The notes under the pieces: generated by a model | What the model was told of the DNA's origin: nothing | Databases searched by the model: none | Seen by the model: only the letters and a program-made list of their open reading frames with translations | Shown here: piece after piece, positions 1 through 7,306 of the stretch | Layout: every line of letters starts with the position of its first letter | How positions within the stretch are numbered: position 1 is the stretch's first letter | Position numbers and translations under genes: made by a program | Origin: Burkholderiaceae bacterium | Lineage (GTDB): Bacteria; Pseudomonadota; Gammaproteobacteria; Burkholderiales; Burkholderiaceae_D | Length of the DNA stretch: 10,962 nt | Direction: 5' to 3' | Assembly: GCA_014379395.1 (NCBI GenBank) | Contig: JACMLV010000868.1 | Coordinates: 1-10,962 of the forward strand

Positions 1-592
1 GGCCGGCGGCAGCGGCGCGCTGGTGCCCGGCGACGTCTTCGACGCGCGCGCGGTGGCCCGGATATTCTCCGAAATCGCGCTCAAACACGGCCGCCTCGAC
101 CTGTTGGTCAACAACGCCGCGCCGCCGATCCGCGAGGCCGACATCTTCGAAACGGACTGGGACGAGTTCGAGGGCCAGTTCTTGCCGCCGCTGCGTTCCA
201 TGTTCGATTGCATCAAGCAAGCCCTGCCCCTGTTCGAGCGCAACGGCGGCGGCGCGGTCGTCAACATCGGCAGCGTCGTGGCCGAGCACGAACCGCCGCC
301 CAAGTGGCTCGGTTACAACCTGGGCAAGGGTTGCATCCACATGATGACGAAAAACCTGGCCGCCTCGCTCGGCACGCGCGCGGTCCGCATCAACACGGTC
401 GCGCCCGGCATGACGGAAACCGACATGACGGTCGACATGCCGGAGCGCCAGCGCATGCTGCTGAAGATGAGGACGCCGCTCGGCAAGCTGGCGCAACCGC
501 GCGACGTCGCCGCCACCGTGGCTTTCCTGGCCAGCGACGCGGCCAGCCATATCAGCGGCCAGATCGTGCATGTGAACGGAGGAATTTTCTGA
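1..592 (+). CDS. Short-chain dehydrogenase/reductase, 5' end missing
   Basis: This is a classical SDR, a Rossmann-fold NAD(P)-dependent oxidoreductase. The frame is open to the left edge (first full codon at 2), so the N-terminal glycine-rich cofactor loop lies outside the window; a GTG at 23 is in frame but is not needed as a start. What remains has the NNAA motif after a DLLVNNAA strand, the catalytic serine (272-274), tyrosine (314-316) and lysine (326-328) of the S...YxxxK set, the NTVAPGM segment and a typical SDR C-terminus ending in VNGGIF. Serine and tyrosine are 14 residues apart, one more than usual. The substrate cannot be read from sequence: FabG-like 3-oxoacyl-ACP or a sugar intermediate are both possible given the carrier proteins downstream. 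Its TGA overlaps the next gene's ATG by one base (TGATG), so it belongs to the same operon. The family is certain; the function is not. Confidence 0.9.
   Translation, partial: AGGSGALVPGDVFDARAVARIFSEIALKHGRLDLLVNNAAPPIREADIFETDWDEFEGQFLPPLRSMFDCIKQALPLFERNGGGAVVNIGSVVAEHEPPPKWLGYNLGKGCIHMMTKNLAASLGTRAVRINTVAPGMTETDMTVDMPERQRMLLKMRTPLGKLAQPRDVAATVAFLASDAASHISGQIVHVNGGIF
578..583 (+). promoter_or_regulatory. Ribosome binding site of the FkbH-like gene
   Basis: GGAGGA lies 8 bases before the ATG at 592, inside the last codons of the SDR. It is a near-perfect Shine-Dalgarno sequence and selects 592 as the start. The same frame is open upstream to about 208, but that part is only the SDR read in another frame. 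Confidence 0.8.
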
Positions 593-2367
593 TGAGGCTA
601 GCCGGATTCGAGCCATTTCCGATCGAGCAGCAAAAACGCGTGGCGGTGCAGAAGGCGGTCAACCAGTTGAGCAAGGAGGGCGGGCAGGGGCCGTCCCCCA
701 AGGTGTTTTTCTTGACCAACTACACGCTGAACGGCATCGAGGTTTTTCTTTCTTATCACCTGCTGCAAAAGAAGCTGCGCCCGCAAATCGAGTTCAGCGA
801 CTTCAACGTGGTCGTGCAGACCGTGCTCGACAGTGACTCGAGCTTGTACGCTTCGGCCCCGGACTTCCTGGTCCTGAGCCTGGACCTGCGCATCCTGGTC
901 AAGGATTTTTACCTCAACGCCTGGGACGCGCGGCAGGTGGCCGGCGAGCTCGGCGAACTGCTCGCGCTGATCCGCGACAAGATCGGCGCGCCGGTCCTGG
1001 TGACCGACTTCGTGCTGCCGCTGGCCGACAACGCGGCCCGCGCCGGTAGCCTCGACAGCAAGGTGCTGCTGCTGAACCGGACCTTGGCCGAGTTCGCCGC
1101 CGGCCACGCCCGGCAATTTTTCTTACTCGACAGTAACCGCCTGGTCGGCCTGCTGGGCGTGCGGGAATCGCTCGACGCCAAGCTCTGGCATCAAAGCAAG
1201 GCGCCGTTCAAATCGCCGTTCCTGTCATGGCTGGCGCGCGAGATGGCCACCATCATCGGCGCCCATTACGGCTTGTCGAAGAAATGCCTGATCCTCGACT
1301 GCGACAACACCTTGTGGGGCGGGGTGGTCGGCGAGGACGGCATGGCCGGCATCGCGCTCGATGCGAACGCCTATCCGGGCGTGGCGTTCCATGAATTCCA
1401 GGCCCATCTGCTCAACCTGCACGCCCAGGGCGTCCTGCTGACCATTTGCAGCAAGAACAACGAGGCCGACGTGCTGCAAGTGTTGCGGGAGCATCCGCAC
1501 TGCCTGCTCAAGCCGGAGCACTTCGTCTGCATCCGGGCCAACTGGAACAGCAAGGCCGAGAACATCGCCGACATCGCCGCCACGCTGCAACTGGGGCTGA
1601 ACAATTTCGTGTTCATCGACGACAGCCCGGTCGAGTGCGCGCTGGTGGAACAGGCCCTGCCCGGGCTCGACATCATCCAGGCCCCGGCCGACCCGCTCGC
1701 GCTGCGCCACATCCGGCACGCCGAGGACCTGTTCTTCGTGCCGTACCGCAGCGCCGAAGACGGTCAGAAGCAGCAGCAATACAAGGACAACGGCAGCCGG
1801 CGCGACAGCGCGGCCGGCTTCGCCGACGTGGCGCAATTTCTGCGCTCGCTCGAAACGAGCGTCGAACTGTACCGCGACGAGCCGGCCCAGCTCGAACGGC
1901 TGGCGCAACTGACCCAGAAGACCAACCAGTTCAACCTGCGCACCGCGCGCTATTCGCCGCCGGACGTCGCGCGCTTCATCGACTCGCCCGCGCACGTGGT
2001 GCTGAGCATGCGGGTGCAGGACAAGTTCGGCGACCTCGGGATCACCAACCTGTGCATCATCGAGCTCGATGGCTCGGGCGGCGCCTTCGTCGACACGTTC
2101 CTGATGAGTTGCCGGGTCATCAAGCGCGATCTGGAATTCTTCTTTTTCCACCATTGCCTGCAAGTGCTGCGCGAGCGGTATGGCGTGCTGCGCATCGGCG
2201 CCGCCTTCATCCCGACCGGCAAGAACATGCTGGTCGAACGGCTGTGGGACGACGTCGGCCTGCAACTGCTGGCGACGGACCGGGATGGCGTCAAACACTA
2301 TGCGGCCCCGCTCGACCAGCTCGGCTACGCGCGGCCGGAACATATCCACATCAAGGGAGTGCATTAA
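592..2367 (+). CDS. FkbH-like HAD-superfamily (subfamily IIIC) protein, probable glyceryl-ACP synthase
   Basis: The 591-residue protein has three parts. Residues about 36-225 match the N-terminal FkbH domain (SGNH-like fold). Residues about 230-380 are the HAD domain: DxDxT motif with D236 and D238 (DCDNTLWGG), motif II S287 (CSKNN) and motif IV D343/D344 (FIDDS). Residues about 430-591 form the C-terminal acyltransferase-like region typical of full-length FkbH proteins. Characterised FkbH enzymes take 1,3-bisphosphoglycerate, remove the phosphate and load the D-glyceryl group onto the phosphopantetheine of a carrier protein; this is the first step of methoxymalonyl-ACP supply in polyketide pathways. 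The gene is followed with no gap by a discrete ACP, the expected partner. FkbI- and FkbK-like oxidising enzymes are absent from the window, so the glyceryl unit may be used unoxidised. The family call is firm; the glyceryl substrate is inferred from the family. Confidence 0.92.
   Translation: MRLAGFEPFPIEQQKRVAVQKAVNQLSKEGGQGPSPKVFFLTNYTLNGIEVFLSYHLLQKKLRPQIEFSDFNVVVQTVLDSDSSLYASAPDFLVLSLDLRILVKDFYLNAWDARQVAGELGELLALIRDKIGAPVLVTDFVLPLADNAARAGSLDSKVLLLNRTLAEFAAGHARQFFLLDSNRLVGLLGVRESLDAKLWHQSKAPFKSPFLSWLAREMATIIGAHYGLSKKCLILDCDNTLWGGVVGEDGMAGIALDANAYPGVAFHEFQAHLLNLHAQGVLLTICSKNNEADVLQVLREHPHCLLKPEHFVCIRANWNSKAENIADIAATLQLGLNNFVFIDDSPVECALVEQALPGLDIIQAPADPLALRHIRHAEDLFFVPYRSAEDGQKQQQYKDNGSRRDSAAGFADVAQFLRSLETSVELYRDEPAQLERLAQLTQKTNQFNLRTARYSPPDVARFIDSPAHVVLSMRVQDKFGDLGITNLCIIELDGSGGAFVDTFLMSCRVIKRDLEFFFFHHCLQVLRERYGVLRIGAAFIPTGKNMLVERLWDDVGLQLLATDRDGVKHYAAPLDQLGYARPEHIHIKGVH
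2353..2359 (+). promoter_or_regulatory. Ribosome binding site of ACP1
   Basis: AAGGGAG ends 8 bases before the ATG at 2368. It lies within the last codons of the FkbH-like gene, whose TAA directly abuts the ATG. The strong site would allow high expression of the carrier protein independent of coupling. Confidence 0.65.
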
Positions 2368-2616
2368 ATGAGCAAGGACATGGAACTAGACGAGAAACTG
2401 CGCGACCTGTTGGCCAGCGTATTCGACCTCGACAGCGATCAGATCGACGCCGACAGCAATGTCGACAATGTCGAGGGCTGGGATTCGGTCAACCACATGC
2501 ACCTGGTGGTGGCGCTGGAGGAGGAGTTCGGCATCGAGTTCAAGGACGACGAGGCGGTCGAGCTGATCAGCTTCGAGTTGATCCGCTCCTATCTCAAAGA
2601 GAAGCTCCAGAAATAA
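2368..2616 (+). CDS. Acyl carrier protein (ACP1), likely partner of FkbH
   Basis: An 82-residue acidic carrier protein. The phosphopantetheine attachment serine is S40 in GWDSVNHM (codon 2485-2487), at the start of helix II. The flanking residues (WDSVNHMHLV) resemble the stand-alone carrier proteins that sit beside FkbH proteins more than they resemble the DSLD signature of fatty-acid AcpP. It needs conversion from apo to holo form by a phosphopantetheinyl transferase, none of which is encoded here. It starts immediately after the FkbH stop and is followed after one base by the DUF4910 gene, so the three are probably co-translated. The likely cargo is the glyceryl group delivered by FkbH (inference). 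The family assignment is secure. Confidence 0.93.
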   Translation: MSKDMELDEKLRDLLASVFDLDSDQIDADSNVDNVEGWDSVNHMHLVVALEEEFGIEFKDDEAVELISFELIRSYLKEKLQK

Positions 2617-2617
2617 C

Positions 2618-3928
2618 GTGGCGGACCTTTCCTCGATCGGCGAACAGATCCACCGGCTGGCCCAGCGGCTGTGGCCGATACCGCGCAGCCTGACCGGCGA
2701 CGGCGTGCGCCGGACCCTGGCCATCTTGCGCGAGCTGGTGCCGGAATTGCGGCTGCATGAAGTGCCCTCCGGCACCGCCTGCTTCGACTGGCAGGTGCCG
2801 CAGGAGTGGAACGTCCGGGCGGCCTGGATCGTCACGCCGCAGGGCCGGAAAATCTGCCAGTTTTCCGACAACAACCTGCACTTGCTGGGCTATTCGGTGC
2901 CGATCGAGCGCGACATCGAGCTGGCCGAACTGCAGCAGCACTTGTTCTCCCTGCCCGAGCTGCCCGACGCGATCCCCTATGTGACCTCGTATTACCGCCG
3001 CGACTGGGGTTTCTGCATCCGCGACAGCGAGCGCCGCGCGCTGACCGAGGGCACTTACCACGTCGTCATCGACAGCACGCTGGAGGACGGCCACCTGAGT
3101 TACGCCGACCTGCTGATCCCGGGCGAGTCGACCGATGAGATCTTGTTGTCGACCTATGTCTGCCATCCTTCGATGGCGAACAACGAATTGTCCGGGCCGT
3201 GCGTGACGATTTTCCTGGCCAAATGGCTGCAAAGCCTGCCGAACCGGAAAAAAAGCTACCGCATCGTCTTCATTCCGGAGACGATCGGCTCGATCTACTA
3301 TATCTCGCGCCACCTGGCCCACCTGAAACGGCATGTCAAGGCGGGCTACATCGTCAATTGCATCGGCGACGAGCGCTGCTATTCCTTCATGCCCTCGCGC
3401 GCCGGCGACAGCCTGGCCGACCGGGTCGGGCGCGCCGTGATGGGGGGGATCGACCCGCATTACCGCTCGTATTCCTTCCTCGAGCGCGGCAGCGACGAGC
3501 GCCAGTATTGCTATCCCGGGGTGGACTTGCCGATCGCCTCCCTGATGCGCAGCAAGTATGCCGAGTACCCCGAGTACCACACCTCGCTCGACGACCTGGC
3601 GTTCGTCACGCCGGCCGGACTGGCCGGGGGCTTCGAGCTGTTCCGGCAATGCCTGGAAATTCTCGATTCGAACCGGACCCTCGACAACACCACCCTGTGC
3701 GAGCCGCAGCTGGGCAAGCGCGGCTTGTACGCCAACACCAGCACGCGCGAGATCGGGCTGAGCGCGCTCGACATCGTCAACGTGCTGGCCTATTGCGACG
3801 GCAAGAACGACTTGTTCGCGGTGTCGCGGCTCATCGAGCTGCCTTACTGGAAGGTCGACCGGCTCGCGCGCGAACTCGAGGCGCACCAGCTTCTGGTGCG
3901 TGTGGACAACATAAGCGGGAGTGAATAA
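2618..3928 (+). CDS. DUF4910/DUF2172 aminopeptidase-like protein (M28-type fold) with C-terminal winged helix
   Basis: A 436-residue cytoplasmic protein with no signal peptide or membrane segment. It matches the DUF4910 family, a zinc-peptidase-like fold with an inserted DUF2172 region and a C-terminal winged-helix domain (about 365-436). Candidate metal or catalytic residues are H183 in CHPSMANNE, the following N189-E190, E221 in PET, D251-E252 in GDE, D293-E294 in GSDE and H321 in EYHTS, an arrangement typical of the M28 metallopeptidase fold. The start is the GTG at 2618, one base after the ACP1 stop; the ribosome site is weak (GAGAAG near 2599-2604), suggesting coupling. No peptide substrate fits the context. 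From memory, the C. jejuni homologue Cj1295 was linked to addition of di-O-methylglyceric acid to flagellin pseudaminic acid, so an amide- or acyl-handling role is plausible. Family confidence is high, function low. Confidence 0.88.
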   Translation: MADLSSIGEQIHRLAQRLWPIPRSLTGDGVRRTLAILRELVPELRLHEVPSGTACFDWQVPQEWNVRAAWIVTPQGRKICQFSDNNLHLLGYSVPIERDIELAELQQHLFSLPELPDAIPYVTSYYRRDWGFCIRDSERRALTEGTYHVVIDSTLEDGHLSYADLLIPGESTDEILLSTYVCHPSMANNELSGPCVTIFLAKWLQSLPNRKKSYRIVFIPETIGSIYYISRHLAHLKRHVKAGYIVNCIGDERCYSFMPSRAGDSLADRVGRAVMGGIDPHYRSYSFLERGSDERQYCYPGVDLPIASLMRSKYAEYPEYHTSLDDLAFVTPAGLAGGFELFRQCLEILDSNRTLDNTTLCEPQLGKRGLYANTSTREIGLSALDIVNVLAYCDGKNDLFAVSRLIELPYWKVDRLARELEAHQLLVRVDNISGSE

Positions 3929-3930
3929 AC

Positions 3931-4890
3931 ATGGAAATCGAAACCCCGGCGGTCAATGTGTTCGTCGACATTGTCAAGTTGATCGAGGCGAAAAGCCCGC
4001 TGCAAAGGAAGATGATCGCGGCCGTGCTGGGCGGCAGCGACGCGCTGTTCTGGGAGCGCACCGCGCGCTTTTCGGCGCGCTTCGCGCCGCTGCTCGAGGC
4101 GCACGGGATCACGCGCGAAAAGGTGGCCGACTGCTATCTCAAGCTGTGCAAGGACATGCTGCTCGAACAAATCAAGTTCCGTAAGAGCGGGCGCTACAGT
4201 TCAACCTCGTTCGCCGAGGTCGCGCAGCGCGTCTATCACTCGGAAACGGAAATGGAGGCGATGGTCTACGGCCTGGCCATTTCCCAGTTTTTATGGCGCA
4301 ACCATTACGCGCTGTTCGATTTTTTCATCGACACCATCGGCGCGCTGGCGCCGTCGGGCAAGGTGCGGCGCTACCTCGAAATCGGGCCGGGCCACGGCCT
4401 GCACCTGGCCGAATCGATCCAGACCTTCGACGGCGCCCATTTCGACGTGGTCGACATCAGCGCCGTTTCGCTCGGCCTGAGCCGCAAGGTGATCGACCAT
4501 TTCGCGCCCGGACGCGACGTCGCCTTCCATCTGATGGACGTGTGCCAGTTCCAGCCCGCGCACCGCTACGATCTGGTGGTCATCAACGAGGTGCTCGAGC
4601 ATCTGGAGGACCCGCTGACGATGCTCAGGAAGATCGCCGAGCTGATCGGCGAGGACGGCCACGTGTTCCTGACCACCTGCGCCAACGCGCCCTCGATCGA
4701 CCATATCTTCCTGTACGACTCGGTCGAGGCGATGCAGGCGCAAATCGCGCAGGCCGGCCTGACGATCGTGTCGGAACGGATCTTGCCCGTGGAAAGCCAC
4801 ATCCCGCGCGATGAATGGCGGGAGCGCAGGGTCGAGGTCAATTACGGCGCCCTGTGCGTCGCGACGCGGGCGGGAGGACGAGATGTTTGA
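3931..4890 (+). CDS. Class I SAM-dependent methyltransferase
   Basis: A 319-residue protein. Residues about 1-145 are a helical N-terminal region that I do not recognise. The Rossmann methyltransferase domain follows, with SAM motif I YLEIGPGHGLH (148-158), an acidic residue ending strand 2 in FDVVDIS (D175), a motif II-like D203 in LMDVCQF, and NEVLEHLEDP (219-228) after strand 4, the usual signature of the Methyltransf_11/23 type. A good ribosome site, GGGAG at 3917-3921, sits 9 bases before the ATG, and the gap from the previous stop is 2 bases. In this neighbourhood the best guess is O-methylation of a carrier-bound glyceryl or other hydroxyacyl group, or of the finished sugar; sequence alone does not distinguish O-, N- and C-methylation. 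The last 8 bases overlap the ligase gene. Confidence 0.9.
   Translation: MEIETPAVNVFVDIVKLIEAKSPLQRKMIAAVLGGSDALFWERTARFSARFAPLLEAHGITREKVADCYLKLCKDMLLEQIKFRKSGRYSSTSFAEVAQRVYHSETEMEAMVYGLAISQFLWRNHYALFDFFIDTIGALAPSGKVRRYLEIGPGHGLHLAESIQTFDGAHFDVVDISAVSLGLSRKVIDHFAPGRDVAFHLMDVCQFQPAHRYDLVVINEVLEHLEDPLTMLRKIAELIGEDGHVFLTTCANAPSIDHIFLYDSVEAMQAQIAQAGLTIVSERILPVESHIPRDEWRERRVEVNYGALCVATRAGGRDV
4872..4877 (+). promoter_or_regulatory. Ribosome binding site of the acyl ligase
   Basis: GGGAGG lies 5 bases before the ATG at 4883, inside the end of the methyltransferase gene. It favours 4883 over an in-frame ATG at 4811, whose extra 24 residues are basic, low-complexity and merely the methyltransferase in another frame. 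Confidence 0.7.
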
Positions 4891-6229
4891 TGTTTTAAGG
4901 GAAAGAATGGCCGAGAACGCGGCGCGCGTCGCGCTCGTCTCCGACGGCAACGAGTACACCTATGAGGCGCTGGCCGAGGCGGTCCGGGCGCGCGAGCGGC
5001 AGTTCCGCGCCGACGGCATCGGCTGCGGCCAGGTGGTCGCGCTGATCGGCGAATTCTCCTTCGCTTCGCTGGCGAGCATGCTGGCCTTGTTGTTTTGCAA
5101 GGCGACCGTGATCCCGCTCACGCGCGAGGCGCACGCCAGGCTCGGCCAGTACGTCGACCAGCTCGGGCCGGACTACCTGGTCGACACCTATGGCGCGGAC
5201 GGCGCGCCGCGCGCCATCGCGCCGGCCGAGCGCGCCTGGCGCGCGATCCTGCCGGCCGACACCGGCGCGCTGATCGTGTTCACCTCGGGCAGCACCGGGG
5301 TGCCGAAGGCGATCGTGCACGACATCGACGCGCTGTGCTATCGCTACCTGGCCAAGAAAGAGCCGCTCAGCTCGATTTGCTTCCTGCTGTTCGACCACAT
5401 GGGCGGCATCAACACCGTGCTGTTCCTGTTGTTTCGCGGCGGCACCGCCGTCAACGTCGCCGAACGCCAGGTCGATATCGTCTGCCAGGCGGTGCAGCAA
5501 TACCGGGTCCGGCTGCTGCCCACCACGCCGAGCTTCCTGTCGCAATTGCTGATGGCGCGCGCGCACCTGAAGTACGACCTGTCGTCGCTGCAGGTGATCA
5601 GCTACGGCACCGAGGTGATGAGCGAGGCGGTGCTCAGGAAACTAAACGAAGTGCTGCCCGACTGCGTCTTCAAGCAGACCTACGGCTTGTCCGAGACCGG
5701 CGTGCTGCAGGTGCAGTCGCGCTCGAACGATACGCTGTGGATCAAGTTCATCGACCCGGGCGTGGAATCGAAGGTGGTCGATCACGTTCTGTGGATCAAG
5801 ACGCGTTCCAATTTGCTGGGCCGGATCGTGTTCGGCGCGCACGGCCCGGCGCTCGAACAAAATGGCGAGGAATGGTTCTGCACCAACGATCTGGTCGAGA
5901 CCGATGGCGAGTACCTGATGATCCTGGGGCGCCAGACCGACATCATCAACGTCGGCGGCCTGAAAGTCTATCCGAGCGAGGTCGAGAACTGCATCCACGA
6001 GCTGCCCTTCATCGACGATGTGTTCGTCAAGGCGAAGAAGCATCCGCTGCTGGGGCAGATCGTGCAAGCTTACATCTTGCTCGACGGCTCGCTGGACAAG
6101 GCGGAGGCGGAAAAGCTGATCAAGAAGCATTGCGCAAGCCGGCTCGAGCGCTTCAAGGTGCCGAGCCAGTTTGTCTTCAACTGGGAAAATTTCGTCAACG
6201 ACCGCTTCAAGAAAGTGCGCACGCCATGA
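4883..6229 (+). CDS. AMP-dependent acyl-CoA/acyl-ACP ligase (ANL superfamily)
   Basis: The 448-residue adenylate-forming enzyme activates a carboxylic acid with ATP and passes it to a thiol (CoA or a carrier-protein phosphopantetheine). Visible ANL motifs are the P-loop TSGSTGVPK (134-142, A3), QTYGLSETG (265-273, A5), TND (334-336, A7) and GRQTDIINVGG (349-359, A8 hinge); a C-terminal lysine, K443 or K444 in DRFKKVRTP, is placed like the catalytic A10 lysine. It is shorter than the usual 500-550 residues, mostly in the N-terminal subdomain, which is common in stand-alone ligases of carrier-protein pathways. The substrate is unknown: a short hydroxy acid or amino acid is as possible as a fatty acid. 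It overlaps the methyltransferase by 8 bases and the AAC(3)-like gene by 4 (ATGA). With ACP2 two genes downstream, loading of that carrier is a reasonable inference. From memory, the C. jejuni flagellar locus has a similar 'amino acid activating enzyme'. Confidence 0.9.
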   Translation: MFDVLRERMAENAARVALVSDGNEYTYEALAEAVRARERQFRADGIGCGQVVALIGEFSFASLASMLALLFCKATVIPLTREAHARLGQYVDQLGPDYLVDTYGADGAPRAIAPAERAWRAILPADTGALIVFTSGSTGVPKAIVHDIDALCYRYLAKKEPLSSICFLLFDHMGGINTVLFLLFRGGTAVNVAERQVDIVCQAVQQYRVRLLPTTPSFLSQLLMARAHLKYDLSSLQVISYGTEVMSEAVLRKLNEVLPDCVFKQTYGLSETGVLQVQSRSNDTLWIKFIDPGVESKVVDHVLWIKTRSNLLGRIVFGAHGPALEQNGEEWFCTNDLVETDGEYLMILGRQTDIINVGGLKVYPSEVENCIHELPFIDDVFVKAKKHPLLGQIVQAYILLDGSLDKAEAEKLIKKHCASRLERFKVPSQFVFNWENFVNDRFKKVRTP

Positions 6230-7005
6230 GAAAGACCTCCCTGGCCCAGCTGGCCGCCGCATTGGAGGCTTTGCGGCTGCCGCAGAACCGGGTCTATGTC
6301 GTGCACAGCTCGATGTTGAAATTCGGCCTGGTCGAGGGTGGCCTGGCCGGCGTGATGGCTTGCCTGCAACAGGCGCTGGGGCCGCGGGCGACGATCCTGA
6401 TGCCGGCCTTCACCTTTTCCTATGGCCGCACCCGGCTGTGGGACTATCACGCATCGAAGGCGGAAACCGGCGCGCTGAGCGAATATTTCCGCAAATTGCC
6501 CGGCGTGCTCCGCACGCTGCACCCCTTCCATTCGTTCGGCGTGGCCGGCCCGCAGGCCGCGGCGTTCGCCGACTGCGCCAATCTGTCGTCGTGCGGTCCC
6601 GGCTCGCCGTTTGCCCTGCTCTACGAGATGGACGCCATCAATGTCGCGCTGGGCACCGAATTCGAGGGCGGCGCCACCTTCTTGCACCACACCGAGGAAG
6701 TGGCCCAGGTGCCATATCGCTTCTACAAGGAGTTTCCCGGCGACGTCACCGGCGCCCAAGGCGAAAAATTGGAGCGGCCATACCGGATGTTCGTGCGCGA
6801 GATCACACCCACGCATGAGTACGACAACCAATGGCAGCACGTCTGGGACGATTTTGTGGCGGACCAGTTGGTCGTGAGCGGCGAGCTCAACGGCGCCAAC
6901 CTGTTTGCATTCCGCATCAAGCCGACTCATAATCGTTTCTTGCAGCGGCTGCAGGCCGATCCGTTTTACTGCGCCAGCAAGAAAATTCTAACATTCGAGG
7001 ATTGA
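6226..7005 (+). CDS. AAC(3)-family N-acyltransferase, probably sugar-modifying
   Basis: A 259-residue member of the aminoglycoside N(3)-acetyltransferase (antibiotic_NAT) fold. Family landmarks are VVHSSMLKFG (25-34), ATILMPAFTFSYG (55-67), LHPFHSFGVAGP (98-109), GPGSPFALLYEMD (124-136) and TFLHHTEE (151-158); H155 or H154 with E157, and H99/H102, are the likely catalytic and pantetheine-site residues. The family uses acyl-CoA (or acyl-ACP) to acylate an amino group. Here it is flanked by an acyl ligase and a carrier protein and sits in a sugar-decoration operon, so acylation of an amino sugar is much more likely than antibiotic resistance. It begins within the ligase stop (ATGA overlap, 6226-6229) with only a weak upstream purine run, indicating translational coupling. 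The last ~100 bases become noticeably AT-richer. Donor and acceptor are not determinable from sequence. Confidence 0.9.
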   Translation: MRKTSLAQLAAALEALRLPQNRVYVVHSSMLKFGLVEGGLAGVMACLQQALGPRATILMPAFTFSYGRTRLWDYHASKAETGALSEYFRKLPGVLRTLHPFHSFGVAGPQAAAFADCANLSSCGPGSPFALLYEMDAINVALGTEFEGGATFLHHTEEVAQVPYRFYKEFPGDVTGAQGEKLERPYRMFVREITPTHEYDNQWQHVWDDFVADQLVVSGELNGANLFAFRIKPTHNRFLQRLQADPFYCASKKILTFED

Positions 7006-7009
7006 AGCA

Positions 7010-7306
7010 ATGAATCAAGCAGAATTGATCGACGTGATCTTGGCCGAGCTGAAGGTGATATGCGAGGAAAATGGGATTGACGGCAGCCGGGTGGACCGCC
7101 AAACCGCGCTGTTTGGCGCCGGCAGCATCATCGATTCGCTGGCGCTAGTCGGCCTGATCATCAAAGTCGAAGAATACGTCCTTGAAAAGACCGGCAAGGA
7201 AATCGAGGTCATCGATGAGGCGGCGATCATCACCGAAGGCAAGACACCGTTTGAAAACGCGGCGACCCTGGCCGAGCTGGCCTTGCTCAAAGTAAATGAA
7301 GCATAA
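7010..7306 (+). CDS. Acyl carrier protein (ACP2)
   Basis: A 98-residue phosphopantetheine-binding protein with the attachment serine S43 in IIDSLALVGL. It is longer than ACP1 and not closely similar to it; residues about 60-85 (EVIDEAAIITEGKTPFEN) form an extension before the last helix, like carriers that serve stand-alone adenylating enzymes. A GAGG at 6997-7000 lies 9 bases before the ATG. The 3' end overlaps the next SDR by 11 bases. By eye the gene is only about 50% G+C against about 65% around it. It probably carries the acyl group activated by the upstream ligase and/or handled by KAS III and the FabG-like SDR downstream (inference). Family assignment is secure. Confidence 0.92.
   Translation: MNQAELIDVILAELKVICEENGIDGSRVDRQTALFGAGSIIDSLALVGLIIKVEEYVLEKTGKEIEVIDEAAIITEGKTPFENAATLAELALLKVNEA

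Noticed and set aside
1225..2364. Long minus-strand open frame (379 codons) opposite the FkbH-like gene
   Set aside because: It lies wholly antisense to a gene with clear HAD motifs, its translation is low-complexity and matches no family I recognise, and long antisense frames are normal in high-GC DNA.
3442..3448. G7 run inside the DUF4910 gene, suggestive of phase variation as in Campylobacter Cj1295
   Set aside because: At roughly 65% G+C several G7 or C7 runs are expected by chance in 11 kb, and only this one and one C7 run stood out. Seven bases is short for a phase-variable tract, and the frame is intact.
4811..4882. N-terminal extension of the acyl ligase from an ATG at 4811
   Set aside because: The extra 24 residues have no ANL character and overlap the methyltransferase; the ATG at 4883 has a strong GGGAGG ribosome site.
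5095..6225. Upstream open frame continuous with the AAC(3)-like gene, which would suggest a fusion protein
   Set aside because: The upstream part is the ligase read in another frame (Arg/Ala-rich, no motifs). AAC(3) similarity begins directly after the ATG at 6226.
6226..7005. Aminoglycoside resistance gene
   Set aside because: The fold is AAC(3), but the gene is embedded in an acyl-carrier sugar-tailoring operon with no mobile element or resistance genes nearby, so a biosynthetic role is far more likely.
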